Origin: Fragum whitleyi
Taxonomy: Eukaryota; Mollusca; Bivalvia; Cardiida; Cardiidae
Direction of reading: 5' to 3'
Assembly: GCA_948146395.1 (NCBI GenBank)
Contig: OX411544.1
Span: 40,717,419 to 40,781,418, forward strand
DNA length: 64,000 bases
The position numbers and the translations under genes were made by a program. Shown here one piece after another: positions 21,727 through 32,831 of this stretch. Position 1 is the stretch's first letter. Each line of letters starts with the position of its first letter. A model generated the notes under the pieces. The model had not been told where the DNA came from. It did no database searches and worked only from the letters and a program-made list of their open reading frames with translations.

Positions 21727-22547
21727 AAGGAGGTGGTAGAGCGTCCCGGGCTTTCGTGGACGTCCTGTGATTTCGAAAACATTAAAAACTAAAAAATATA
21801 ATCATCTAGTAATTCGGCGGGTCTTTCCTCGCAGAAAATATTTTAGATCAGAGCATGGCTTACTAATTTGACCTTTTTAAGTATAAATCTCGGAGATAGT
21901 TAAGAATGTTTGATTGACCTTTTATAAAGACCGAATAAAGGTTTTTTTCCCTTCAATTCTCGTATGGTTTACTTCAATGCACTTGGCTGATGGTACCCAT
22001 TTGTAAACAGGTCTAGGTATATAATAAGCACCATGAACCCAATTAATCTTTTTTCAAAAACAACAAATGTAGATTTATTTGAAAAAAGTTTCATATTGGA
22101 AAAAATGCTGAGCGAACAATCGTAGCACCGCCATTTGTAGAAAAGATTTAAACCGATGATTTTGAGAATGTTCAATTCATTTCAATTTGGGGATTTTAAG
22201 CTTAGACTTTCTTGACAAGATCCCATGTTCATTTAAAGCAGGTGAAAGTAGTTCGATGTTGATTAGACACCATGTAAAGCCATTCGTATAATTAACATTT
22301 GCGATCGCGTTCTTATCCTGAAAGTAAGGCAGATATATTTGAAAAGAAGGAAGGCAAACTGATTTTCATAAATCAAAAAGAAGATCAGAGTGTTATTTTT
22401 ACATATATCTCATTAAATGAAGTTCTGGGACTTTTTTCCCCATCTACCTCGTATTTCTCCATAAAAGACTTAAAATAAGATAACTCGGATTTCGTTGCGT
22501 TTTCTTTTTATGAAAATCCAGACGTCAAGAAAACGTGTTTTTTTTGT

Positions 22548-23663
22548 ATGCAATATCAATGACAGAGGTTGTAACGCTGTAGGGAAGAAACTGTAACATT
22601 CCAAAAGAATTAGGCAGAGTTCGTAACATACACATAAAATTGAAATAGTGCATATAAGTTCGGAAACAGAAGACATTCCTTTCAGATAACAGGTATAATA
22701 GAGGAGACTGAGTTGTTTTAACGCCAAACCGATAAAAAGTTTCAATATTTCTTCTTTTTAATCTAAAAATCCAGAAAGAAGTAGACAAAACACTGTTTTT
22801 CGTTCAAATTTACCTCAAAATTCTTTTTTACCGCAATATCAATATCAACAATATTTCGATCAGGATTATGCATTATCTAAGGAAGGGAATAGGAATATAT
22901 AAAAATTCTAACTTGTCTTCTGGTTGTACAAATAATGTCGAAACCGACATGTATTTAAACAAATCAGCAAACGCCTTAACAGTTTTCATTGTGAATCCTT
23001 AACATGTTTTCATGCAGAGGTTTTTGTCCGTTGTAACAGTTCTTAGGGTGTGCATTCTCATTTGTACGAGCAAATGGACATTCCCACATCTAAGTCAATT
23101 CTATCTCGATTCGTTTCCTTTCTTCTTTTTTTATAACTATTGAAAATGAACTGAAATATGTATTAAATAAAGCTTGGTTTATCTAGGAGATGAAAGCCTA
23201 CGCAATTATTTTGCTTGCGAGTTTGCATTTCATAAAATCTTTGGTTCTGATCTCGTAAAGGATTCGATAATATTCGAATGAATAGCCGTAGATCGGCGAG
23301 TTTTCAATTACATGTAGTTTCCTTTTTAAATCAAGTTTTTAAAGTTAACTGCAGCTACTTACAGACTCGGTTCATCCGGGTCACTGGTCGTCATCAGAAA
23401 CATTTTCGCGTTCAACACCTCTCGTTCTTCTTGAGAGATTGTCGGAGTTGACCCAGTTTCTGATCCACTCAAACTCTCCAAGTCACGTGATGGGACATCT
23501 CGCCGTCCTCGTACAGACTGCTTCTCGCCCCCAGTCATTATGGCACTTTGAATTTTTTTTTTTTTTTTTACTTATTGGCCAGTTTTGTTGACCTGATATT
23601 TACATTGATCAGATAGACAAATAACAGTCAAAAAATCACTTCTTGGTATTTCCCGTGCCATCA
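22548..23663. repeat. Direct duplication, copy 1 (carries spoke exon)
   Basis: About 1.1 kb from ATGCAATATCAATGACAGAG to GGTATTTCCCGTGCCATCA, nearly identical to 24618-25721. It contains the proximal first exon of the radial spoke locus. Confidence 0.95.
23363..23538 (-). CDS. RSPH4A-like first coding exon, proximal copy
   Basis: The product starts MTGGEKQSVRGRRDVPSRDL and ends VLNAKMFLMTTSDPDEPS plus CT of a leucine codon, then GTAAGT. 'nAK.fLm.ts......slYeH' is how the RSPH4/6 N-terminal domain begins. The junction to 20274 is in phase. The N-terminal extension is much shorter than in human RSPH4A. Confidence 0.8.
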
Positions 23664-24617
23664 ATTTAAAAAAAAAAACCTACTATCGTTACAGTTAAAA
23701 ACCTCGTGCTATTGACTAGGCGAAATGTTTTGGAATGAATTTTGAAAGACAATGAATGAGTGAGATGGATGAATTTTGAATGAAGATAAAGGGGGTAAAA
23801 CAACATCGCTTATTTACCTCAAAATGAGCGAATATAACGTTAGATAGTTAGATTTTATTCAGGAATAAATAAAAAAAGCCTATTTATGACCTTCCTTTAA
23901 CTTTATATACATACAATAGATTTCTTTGTTTTCATGAAGTAATCAGGCGCTTCAAAATTTGACAAAACAGTGAAATTATGGATAAAGCGAATAATTTCTA
24001 TTTTTTTCTAAAATAACAGAATAATGACGAGAATTCTACAAAAACACAACATGTTCGAGGGGTGTCCAAAGATTTTCGGGAAAAACTCTGTCATTCCCTT
24101 GCTTTAAGTAGTTTTGATTTGTTTTGTTTTAATAAAATTCTATTAAAAAATAACTTAATTCATATTCTATTGATGTATATATATAAACAAATTATATAAT
24201 TATCAAAATGCTCCGCTCGCCTATTTTTTACAATGTCATATGAAAAAAATGTGTCTTGTCTATTGTCTAATATGTTCGCAAGCGAAGTCATTATCCCTTC
24301 CCTGTTAAGCCCTAGATTTAACGATCATGTTTATTTACACATGAGAAAATATTGTGGAGAAATTGCTTATAACATGTTCTTGTAAAAAGTAGAATATTTC
24401 TATCCTGGGGCCCGTTTTACTAAACTTCTAAACGAACAATTTAATCGTAGGTCAAAAACACAAATCGTACATGGATTTTTTCATTCATTGTTACAGTTAC
24501 AGTTAATCATGAAATTAATATGGTGAACGCTTTTGGAGTGATTTCGGAATGAATTTGAATGAGAGTGTGGAGCGATTTTTGAGTGAAATTAAAGGGAGGT
24601 AATCCAATATTGCAGAA

Positions 24618-25721
24618 TGCAATATCAATGACAGAGGTTGTAACGCTGTAGGGAAGAAACTGTAACATTCCAAAAGAATTAGGCAGAGTTCGTAACATAC
24701 ACATAAAATTGAAATAGTGCATATAAGTTCGGAAACAGAAGACATTCCTTTCAGATAACAGGTATAATAGCGGAGACTGAGTTGTTTTAACGCCAAACCG
24801 ATAAAAAGTTTCAATATTTCTTCTTTTTAATCTAAAAATCCAGAAAGAAGTAGACAAAACACTGTTTTTGTTCAAATTTACCTCAAAATTCTTTTTTACC
24901 GAAATATCAATATCAACAATATTTCGATCAGGATTATGCATTATCTAAGGAAGGGAATAGGAATATATAAAAATTCTAACTTGTCTTCTGGTTGTACAAA
25001 TAATGTCGAAACCGACATGTATTTAAACAAATCAGCAGACGCCTTAACAGTTTTCATTGTGAATCCTTAACATGTTTTCATGCAGAGGTTTTCGTCCGTT
25101 GTAACAGTTCTTAGGGTGTGCATTCTCATTTGTACGAGCAAATGGACATTCCCACATCTAAGTCAATTCTATCTCGATTCGTTTCTTTCTTCTTTTTTTA
25201 TAACTATTGAAAATGAACTGAAATATGTATTAAATAAAGCTTGGTTTATCTAGGAGATGAAAGCCTACGCAATTATTTTGCTTGCGAGTTTGCATTTCAT
25301 ACAACTTTGGTTCTGATTTCGTAAAGGATTCGATAATATTCGAATGAATAGCCGTAGATCGGCGAGTTTTCAATTACATGTAGTTTCCTTTTTAAATCAA
25401 GTTTTTAAGGTTAACTGCAGCTACTTACAGACTCGGTTCATCCGGGTCACTGGTCGTCATCAGAAACATTTTCGCGTTCAACACCTCTCGTCCTTCTTGA
25501 GAGATTTTCGGAGTTGACCCAGTTTCTGATCCACTCAAACTCTCCAAGTCACGTGATGGGACATCTCGCCGTCCTCGTACAGACTGCTTCTCGCCCCCAG
25601 TCATTATGGCACTTTGAATTTTTTTTTACTTATTGGCCAGTTTTATTGACCTGCAATTGACATTGATCAGATAGACAAATAACAGTCAAAAAATCACTTC
25701 TTGGTATTTCCCGTGCCATCA
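24618..25721. repeat. Direct duplication, copy 2
   Basis: This is the second copy of the 1.1-kb block. A following 300-bp block beginning AAGCCCTAGATTTAACGATC is also repeated (24306-24611 and 25731-26036), so the original unit was about 1.4 kb. The first unit has an extra 640 bp (23664-24305), containing a half foldback MITE, between the two blocks. Confidence 0.95.
25429..25604 (-). CDS. RSPH4A-like first coding exon, distal copy
   Basis: ATG is at 25604-25602 and the donor GTAAGT ends the exon at 25429. It has 58 codons plus two bases, the same length and phase as the proximal copy. It differs from that copy by ETGSTPK versus ETGSTPT and EGREV versus EEREV, so it stays open. It belongs to the second unit of a direct duplication. 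Confidence 0.72.
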
Positions 25722-25914
25722 TTTTTTTTTTAAGCCCTAGATTTAACGATCATGTTTATTTACACATGAGAAAATATTGTGGAGAAATTGCTTATAACAT
25801 GTTCTTGTAAAAAGTAGAAAATTTCTATCCTGGGGCCCGTTTACTAAACTTCTAAACGAACAATTTAATCGTAGGTCAAAATCACAAATCGTACATGGAT
25901 TTTTTCATTCATTG

Positions 25915-26352
25915 TTACAGTTAAGAAAATCATGAAATTGACATGGTGAACGTTTTTGGAGTGATTTCGGAATGAATTTGAATGAGAGTGTGGAGCGATT
26001 TTTGAGTGAAATTAAAGGGAGGTAATCCAATATTGCTAACTTTTTAAGATGATCAAATTAGCGATATTAATTACCCCCCTTTAAAAAAATATACGTACTT
26101 TTCTGTTTGTACGTGTTCGTGGACCAATCAGACACTTGAAAGTCTTCACCAGCTAATAAAATCGTAGAATAATAAGATAGATTTGAATTTTTTGTTGAAA
26201 GTCCTGAACGATTTTTAAATGTTTTCTTATGATTTTTGAGCGTTTTTGATCGAGTTGAGTGAGTGTTTGGAATGAATGAATGGAGTGCTGAGTGAATGAT
26301 TAAGAATGATTTTGATCGGAATGAGTGTCAATTTCAAAATGTTTTAACTGTA
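25915..26352. mobile_element. Tc1-like foldback MITE, full copy
   Basis: It starts ACAGTTAAGAAAATCATGAA and ends TCAAAATGTTTTAACTGTAG. The centre holds the paired GGGAGGTAATCCAATATTGC and TTAATTACCCCCCTTT. Confidence 0.7.
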
Positions 26353-26374
26353 GCATGTTGTACTCGAACTCATC

Positions 26375-26655
26375 ATTTCCTACATTTGTGTCCAACCAAG
26401 GTTAAATAGTCTAACACCTAAGGGGGATTAGCAGTTGAAGGATTAGAAAGAATATCGTAGTGGTAGTACTGGCGTGAGAAATAATGGTAGATAGTCTAAA
26501 ACCTAAGAAGGATTAGCAGTTGAAGGATCAGAAAGAATGTCGTAATGCTAGTACTGGCGTGAGAAATACCAAGAATTTATAGTCAGGGGATCCAGCCCCC
26601 ACGATATGGCTGAAATACTGTTAGAAGATGCGTTAAACCCCATCAAAACACCAAA
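26375..26655 (+). mobile_element. SINE body and tail with internal 80-bp duplication
   Basis: ATAGTCTAACACCTAAGG...GTACTGGCGTGAGAAAT occurs twice in tandem. It is followed by CCCACGATATGGCTGAAATA and a degenerate GCGTTAAACCCC tail as in the SINE at 41295. Confidence 0.65.
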
Positions 26656-26921
26656 AGAAACTTAGACAAAAGTGCGTAATTCGATTAACTCTTATATTTG
26701 AAAATTCAGACAAATAAAATACATAGTTTACGGCATTTTTCAAATTACCGGGGTGGGGGGTGAAAGAACAATTAGCATAATAATGCTGTGCTGAAGCATC
26801 AGTAACTTACGTTGACGTGTTTCCTATGACTCCACACTACAATACAGTATTCATCGACACTATTAGCAACGCTATCCGGATACCCATACAAAACACAAAT
26901 GTAGAGGGCATCAAAAAAGGC

Positions 26922-28218
26922 CATTCGGAACACCACTCGGCCAATCTCACGATCAACCTCGGATGAACATAGACGGACTATTTTTAAAAATTGCGGGGAA
27001 ATCTTGGAAAAACTCGATGACGTCAGTTAAAATGGCGTTAGCCCTCGAAACTTTGAGTTAAATCATTCGACGTCGCCAACGCTACTCGCTTGAGTCCCTG
27101 ACGTGAAACCATCGTATCCTTATACACATGTATAAACATATTTAGATTCGTTATTAATAACGGCCGAAAAATCATAATTTTTGAGAATGATTCGTCATTC
27201 TCAAAAATTAAGACTTTTCAGCCGTTATTTACTGTCAAAGATAAAAATCTACGGTGCTATTTTTCTTACACTGTTTCCGCCTAACAAAATGCACGATTTT
27301 GTTACATACCCATCCGCCATTCGGAACATTGACTGGGTTACTGCCCCTAGATCTATCGATACTAGAGACAGGTATTTTACAAATTTTCGTAAGGTCATGT
27401 GACCCGGTAGTGACGTCATTTTATCAACGTTAAACGGAAGCTAGAAAATTGTAAAGCGCTTGGTAGCGGATTTGCGACATGCAGTTGATCGAAAATCACG
27501 ATGAATGCGGCGAAACACAGCAAATAATGAGTTGATATTTTATTTTTCTTATGTATAGTTTTCTCGTAAAGAGCATATTTATATGAGCAACAGAATTTCA
27601 GTACTACCATTTTAAACAATGCCGCCAAATTTCAACGGTTATCGACATGCATGACGGGAAAATTCTTACGGTTTGTAATAACTTACTTGCCGTGAAAAGT
27701 ACACGGCCAATCAGATTGCCGTAAAATTTATACACTACCCGTTGTCTCTCACAGACATCGGAGTACCAGTTCATTCGGAACACCACTCGGCCAATCTCAC
27801 GATCAACCTCGGATGTACATAGACGGACTATTTTTAAAAATTGCGGGAAAACCTTGGAAAAACTCGATGACGTCAGTTAAAATGGCGTTAGCCCTCGAAA
27901 CTGTGAGTGAAAACATTCGGCGTCGCCAATGCTACACGTTTAAGGCACTGACGTGAAACTATCGTAGCATAATACAAATCTCTTTAGATTCTTAAATAAC
28001 GGCTGGAAAAATCTTAATTTTTGAGAATGATTCGTCATTCTCAAAAATTTTAGATTTTTCAGCCGTTATTTACTATAAAAGATACAAATCTAGAGTGTTA
28101 GTTTTTCTTACACCGTTTCCGCCTAAGAAAATGCACGATTTTGTTACATACCCATCCGCCTTACATACATCCGAGGTATGTTGCAGTTTACGGAAATGAC
28201 CGAGTGATGTTCCGAATG
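26922..28218. mobile_element. 1.3-kb family A element with perfect 10-bp target duplication
   Basis: Ends are CATTCGGAACACCACTCGGC and ACCGAGTGATGTTCCGAATG, flanked by CAAAAAAGGC at 26912-26921 and 28219-28228. Two family A modules in the same orientation (26922-27325 and 27772-28218), each with a TTCGTCATTCTCAAAAAT hairpin, flank a unique 446-bp centre. No transposase frame is present. The 10-bp duplication suggests Mutator-like elements. Confidence 0.88.
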
Positions 28219-28228
28219 CAAAAAAGGC

Positions 28229-29124
28229 CACCGTTGTCCGATTACAAGTGAATAAAGCTCAGGAATTAGTTATTCATAAATATCTAAAAGAAACGATATT
28301 AAAATCGAATCTACTTATGCAAAAAATAAGACAGGGGAATATGATAAAAGACAAAGATTGATAACTAAAAGACGGATTGAAAAAGATTTTTTGCAAACTA
28401 GCGCGCTCATTGTTCCTACCTGAAAGGTCTTGCAAACTAGTGATTGAATAAAAAATGATATGTAGATGTACAAATTTTGAGTGAGAGATCAAAGGTTAAT
28501 TTTGTCTATACCTGTATAGACAAACTTGACCTTTGATCACTAGTTTTAAATTGTGCATTTAAACAACAAAACTAAAGCTTTTTGAAGGTTGTTAAATATT
28601 ATGCCTTAATGTCCATTTGTTTCGAGCAAAATAGATTAAATATCAACATTTGAACAAAGCCTTATACTTCGGTTTCATACGTTATTCAATATTTCATTCA
28701 CATATTTCTTACAACTAGCTATAGGACTTTGAATAATAATTCTTATTGTACAGCATTTTGGCTTTTTAAACGAAAAGTATATGGAGTTAAGGCTGTACCC
28801 GGTTCAATGACGCGTCGTTGATCAAAGGAACCAATTCAAATGCTTCAGTACACGACTAAAAATTACATTGTATCATTCGGCCTAGCCACTTGTTGCACTG
28901 AATATAGAAGTTCAGGTAGAAAAGAAAGTAGATAAATCAAACATTAATGAAGACTGTAATCATTTAACAAACTGTTGATAAAACCACCGCTATCAACGGA
29001 AGAAAATACCCTAGGTACACAAGGCTGGCTCTTTACAACGGATAAATATTGGGTATAAAGTGGACAAATAATTCTAGTCTTAATCCTTCAGCCTTCATTT
29101 GTCTGTTCTTCCAACGCGTCTTAA
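28229..29124. other. No gene seen
   Basis: A short inverted repeat, GATCAAAGGTTAATTTTGTC with its near inverse, lies at 28486-28540. Otherwise the stretch is AT-rich and unassigned. Confidence 0.3.
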
Positions 29125-29682
29125 AGGTATTGGACCCGTAATAGTTCCGCATCATTTAGAAACTCGTTATCTTTCACAATGATAACCGAGGTTTCCTAAT
29201 GAAATCATGAGGGAATCTCGGTAAACACTGTTCAAGATCACGACATCCGAAAATGCAAAAATTCGTTTTTCATTCAAGAAGAAAAATCGTGATATTTCAG
29301 AAAGAATTTTGGATTTCTCGTTTCCGTTGATGTAAAACCTTCCTCTTAATCCGACTTTTTGTCACATTGGAGATTTTGATGTGGAAAAACATTAAAAAAT
29401 AGAGAGAAATCGCTTGCGTATTCATATAAGGTGAGACAATACATTTTTAGTATCATTCCTCAATGATTTAAACAATCTGTAAAATATATGCTGACAAGGC
29501 TATCCATTTACTAGCTGATTTATGAGACAAACATGTATATGTGATTAAGATGGGGAAATCGATAAAATGTAGTTAAGCCAATCCTATCGAATACTTTTAC
29601 ACTTTTAAGTGCATGTGAACCTATCTGCTGGAAAAGAACCATCTAAAAAGTAGCTTTCATTGTCACACTGCTAATGTTAGGA

Positions 29683-30095
29683 ACATTGTGAAATTGACAA
29701 GATGATAATTTTGGATGACTATAAAATGATATTGAATGGGTGAGTTGAGCGAATGTTGACTGAAATTAGATTTAGGTAAACCAATACCACTAATTTTGTT
29801 CGGGACGAAATAAGATTTGTGATATTTTTTACCTCCCTTGAATAAAATATGTGCATGTATATAAGTTCTATAGATAGCTCTCTATTTTTTTCAATAACCA
29901 ATCAAATCCTTACAATTTCAATTATGTCAGTGAAATCGCGTTTTTTCTATTTATATTCATTCTATTGTAGCTGTTAAGTTTTATCTTTTGGGCTTTTTTG
30001 AGTGATTTGGGTGAGAGTTTGGAATGATTATACGGAGCGTTGAGTGAGCGACTTAGAAAAAATGAATTGAATGTCAATTTCACGATGTATTCAAA
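29683..30095. mobile_element. Tc1-like foldback MITE copy
   Basis: It starts near AACATTGTGAAATTGACAAG and ends ATGTCAATTTCACGATGTAT. Confidence 0.65.
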
Positions 30096-30854
30096 TAAAC
30101 GATCCGACGCGGCAGCGATACACTCCTGGCCGACTACTTTATGTACTATATAAAAATAGTATACCATATATATATTTTTTATTTCACACTTTAAAATCAA
30201 TTTAGACCAATGACATCGCTTATTTTGCATCACCTGAGAGTGAAATATCTAGATCCATATTGTACAACCAGAGCGAGGCTACTGTGCAATACGGATTTTA
30301 TTCCAAAACGAGACAACCTATATTGTACGATGAAAGTGAGGCAAGCTATATTGTATGATGAAAGCGAGGCTGCAGTACCGAACATATAAAACACCACTTT
30401 TCGCAGCCTTTTCAATTTATCAAACCCTCTGTTCGGAGGTAATGAAATTAGTTTGATCTTGAGAATATTCTTGACTTCTTCATTTGTACATATTTTGGCA
30501 AGTAAAAGAAGAAATCAGTGACATAGGGGACCAAAAATTGTTGTTGTTTCTTGATTTTTAGAATATCATTTGTTCAAATGAAAATGAACATTTCAAGCGA
30601 CGACGGGTAATCAACCTGTTTAATGTTAATTACATATTATAATCAGTAAGCACTTATCGACATGTCACATGAAATAACATTTCACGTGGGATTCTATTTT
30701 TAGAACAAATATTTGTTTCAATTTCAACATGTTCATAGTGCCTTGCATTTGACGCCCTTATTCGGATCATTTTGGATCCATTCCCTTTGCCACTCTCAAA
30801 TGCCGCAAACGTTAATTGTGGAACTTTCAGTGTATGGTGTGAAATAAAGATGTC

Positions 30855-31015
30855 ATTTAACATGAACGAGTACAATACTGAATTCATTGGATTCGTACCC
30901 TGCAGAACCATTCTATATTTTGACTCGGCTATCGCCTCGTCAAATATAGACTGGTTCTGCAGGGTACTCATCCAATAGAATTCAGTATTGTACATGATCA
31001 TGTTAAATAACCTCT
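30855..31015. repeat. Palindrome with about 75-bp arms
   Basis: TACAATACTGAATTCATTGG and GTACCCTGCAGAACCATTCT pair with inverse copies around a centre at ACTCGGCTATCGCCTCGTC. Confidence 0.8.
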
Positions 31016-31539
31016 TAATATAGTTTACTATATAAAATAAAATAAAGTTAAATTATACTTTTTTTGTAAATTATTTGGTGATAAACGCCGACTTGTCGGA
31101 GATTGATAGGCCGGCCGATTCAATATGAAGCGGTCACGCGATTTTTCTAACATTCGCGACTTCTTTCAGATTAATCGTAGTCGGGTTTAAATCGGCGACT
31201 TTAGACGGGGGCGATCGAATGGGTTTCGGTCGATTTCAAAGACATCACAGACGCATTTATTGTTTTTTTTTGTTACCTTTTCACTTTCTTCAGAAATCGG
31301 CGACTAGTCGACAACATGTCGCCGGCGTATCGATCATGCAGCCTTTTTCCCATGCTAAAGGCAGGAAGTGATGCATTATCACGTCGGTGGTTGTATATAA
31401 CTGAAAATGTCCGAATTATCTACTTTTTCAAAATCTCACAATAATCGCTGAAATTTATCTTTAAAGTGCGGATTTTTAACAAATACGACGTCGAGACGTC
31501 ATTTAGGATCCAACCACGTTCCGATTCACTAAAATCAGT

Positions 31540-32821
31540 CATTAGGAACCATTCGGAATCACGCTCGGACTTTTCCGTAAACTTGAAAGTACCTCGGACG
31601 TAAGTGTCGTAATTTTGGGTCATATTTTAGGTAATACGGTTTCTGTTGGTACTTCGTTTATTTAATACGCGTTAAGATAAGCACAATTTGTGAATTCTTT
31701 TCGATGATCTGCTCAGAAATTCCGTGCCTATTATAATTTGAAAACAAAACGCAGAAACATTTACTGCGTTTTGTTATTAAATTTTATATTGCCACTTTAA
31801 GTCTTCCCTTGATTTCGTTTTATGCATCGTCATCCTTAGATTAAACATTTGTGACGTCATATAAACCCACGTGCAAAATGACGCGTTTTCATGGCAGCGC
31901 CCGTATTATTCCCGAGGTCTATTCCGTAGAATTGCCGAGGGTTCCCGATTGATTCGGAACATCACTCGGCAAATTTCCGTAAACTGCAACTGACCTCGGA
32001 TGTATATAAGAATTCGGAAGATCGCTCGTACATTTCCGTAAACTTGAAAGTCAATCGGGAACCCTCGGCGATTCTACGAAATAGACCTCGGGAATAATAC
32101 GGGCGCAGCCATGAAAGCGCGTCATTTTGCACGTGGGTTTATATGACGTCACAAACGTTCCTTCTAAGGATGACGATGCATAAAACGAAATCAAGGGAAG
32201 ACTTAAAGTTGCCATATTAAAATTTAATAACAAAACGCAGTAAATGTTCCTGCTGTTTTCAAATTATAATATGCACGGAATTTCTGAGCAGATCATCGAA
32301 AAGAATTCACAAATTGTGTTTATCCTTACGCGTATAAAATAAACGAAGTACCAACAGAAACCGAATTACCTAAAATATGACCCAAAATTACGACACTTCC
32401 GTCTGAGGTACTTTCAAGTTTACGGAAAAGTCCGAGCGTGATTCCGAATGGTTCCTAATGACTGATTTTAGTGAATCGGAACGTGGTTGGATCCTAAATG
32501 ACGTATCGACGTCGTATTTGTTAAAGGCCGATGTACTGAGAACAGACACTACTAACATTGACGTCGACGCCTTCATCGATTTTTGTAGATTTTTCTCTTT
32601 AGAACCCTTACGATTTGATCAAATTAAATCGCCTGATTGTGATTGTGCAAAATGATGCGTTTTCATGGCAGCTCCCGTATTATTCCCGAGGTCTATTCCG
32701 TAGAATTGCAATTTTAACTGACGTCATCGATTTTATCCAAGGTTTTCCCGTATTTTTGAAAATAGTCCGTCTATGTACATCCGAGGTTGATCGTTAGATT
32801 GGCCGAGTGGTGTTCCAAATG
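31540..32821. mobile_element. 1.28-kb foldback element with perfect 10-bp target duplication
   Basis: It is flanked by TAAAATCAGT at 31530-31539 and 32822-32831. Ends are CATTAGGAAC and TGGCCGAGTGGTGTTCCAAATG, of the family A type. Much of it is a near-perfect inverted repeat (left arm about 31478-31960, right arm about 32050-32527). The left arm extends outside the left end, so 60 bases of flanking sequence are mirrored inside the element. Confidence 0.82.
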
Positions 32822-32831
32822 TAAAATCAGT

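Noticed and set aside
24507..24941. 144-codon minus-strand frame in the duplicated block
   Set aside because: The same region in copy 1 (22470-22788) has indels that break the frame, the composition is that of an intron, and no family is recognised.
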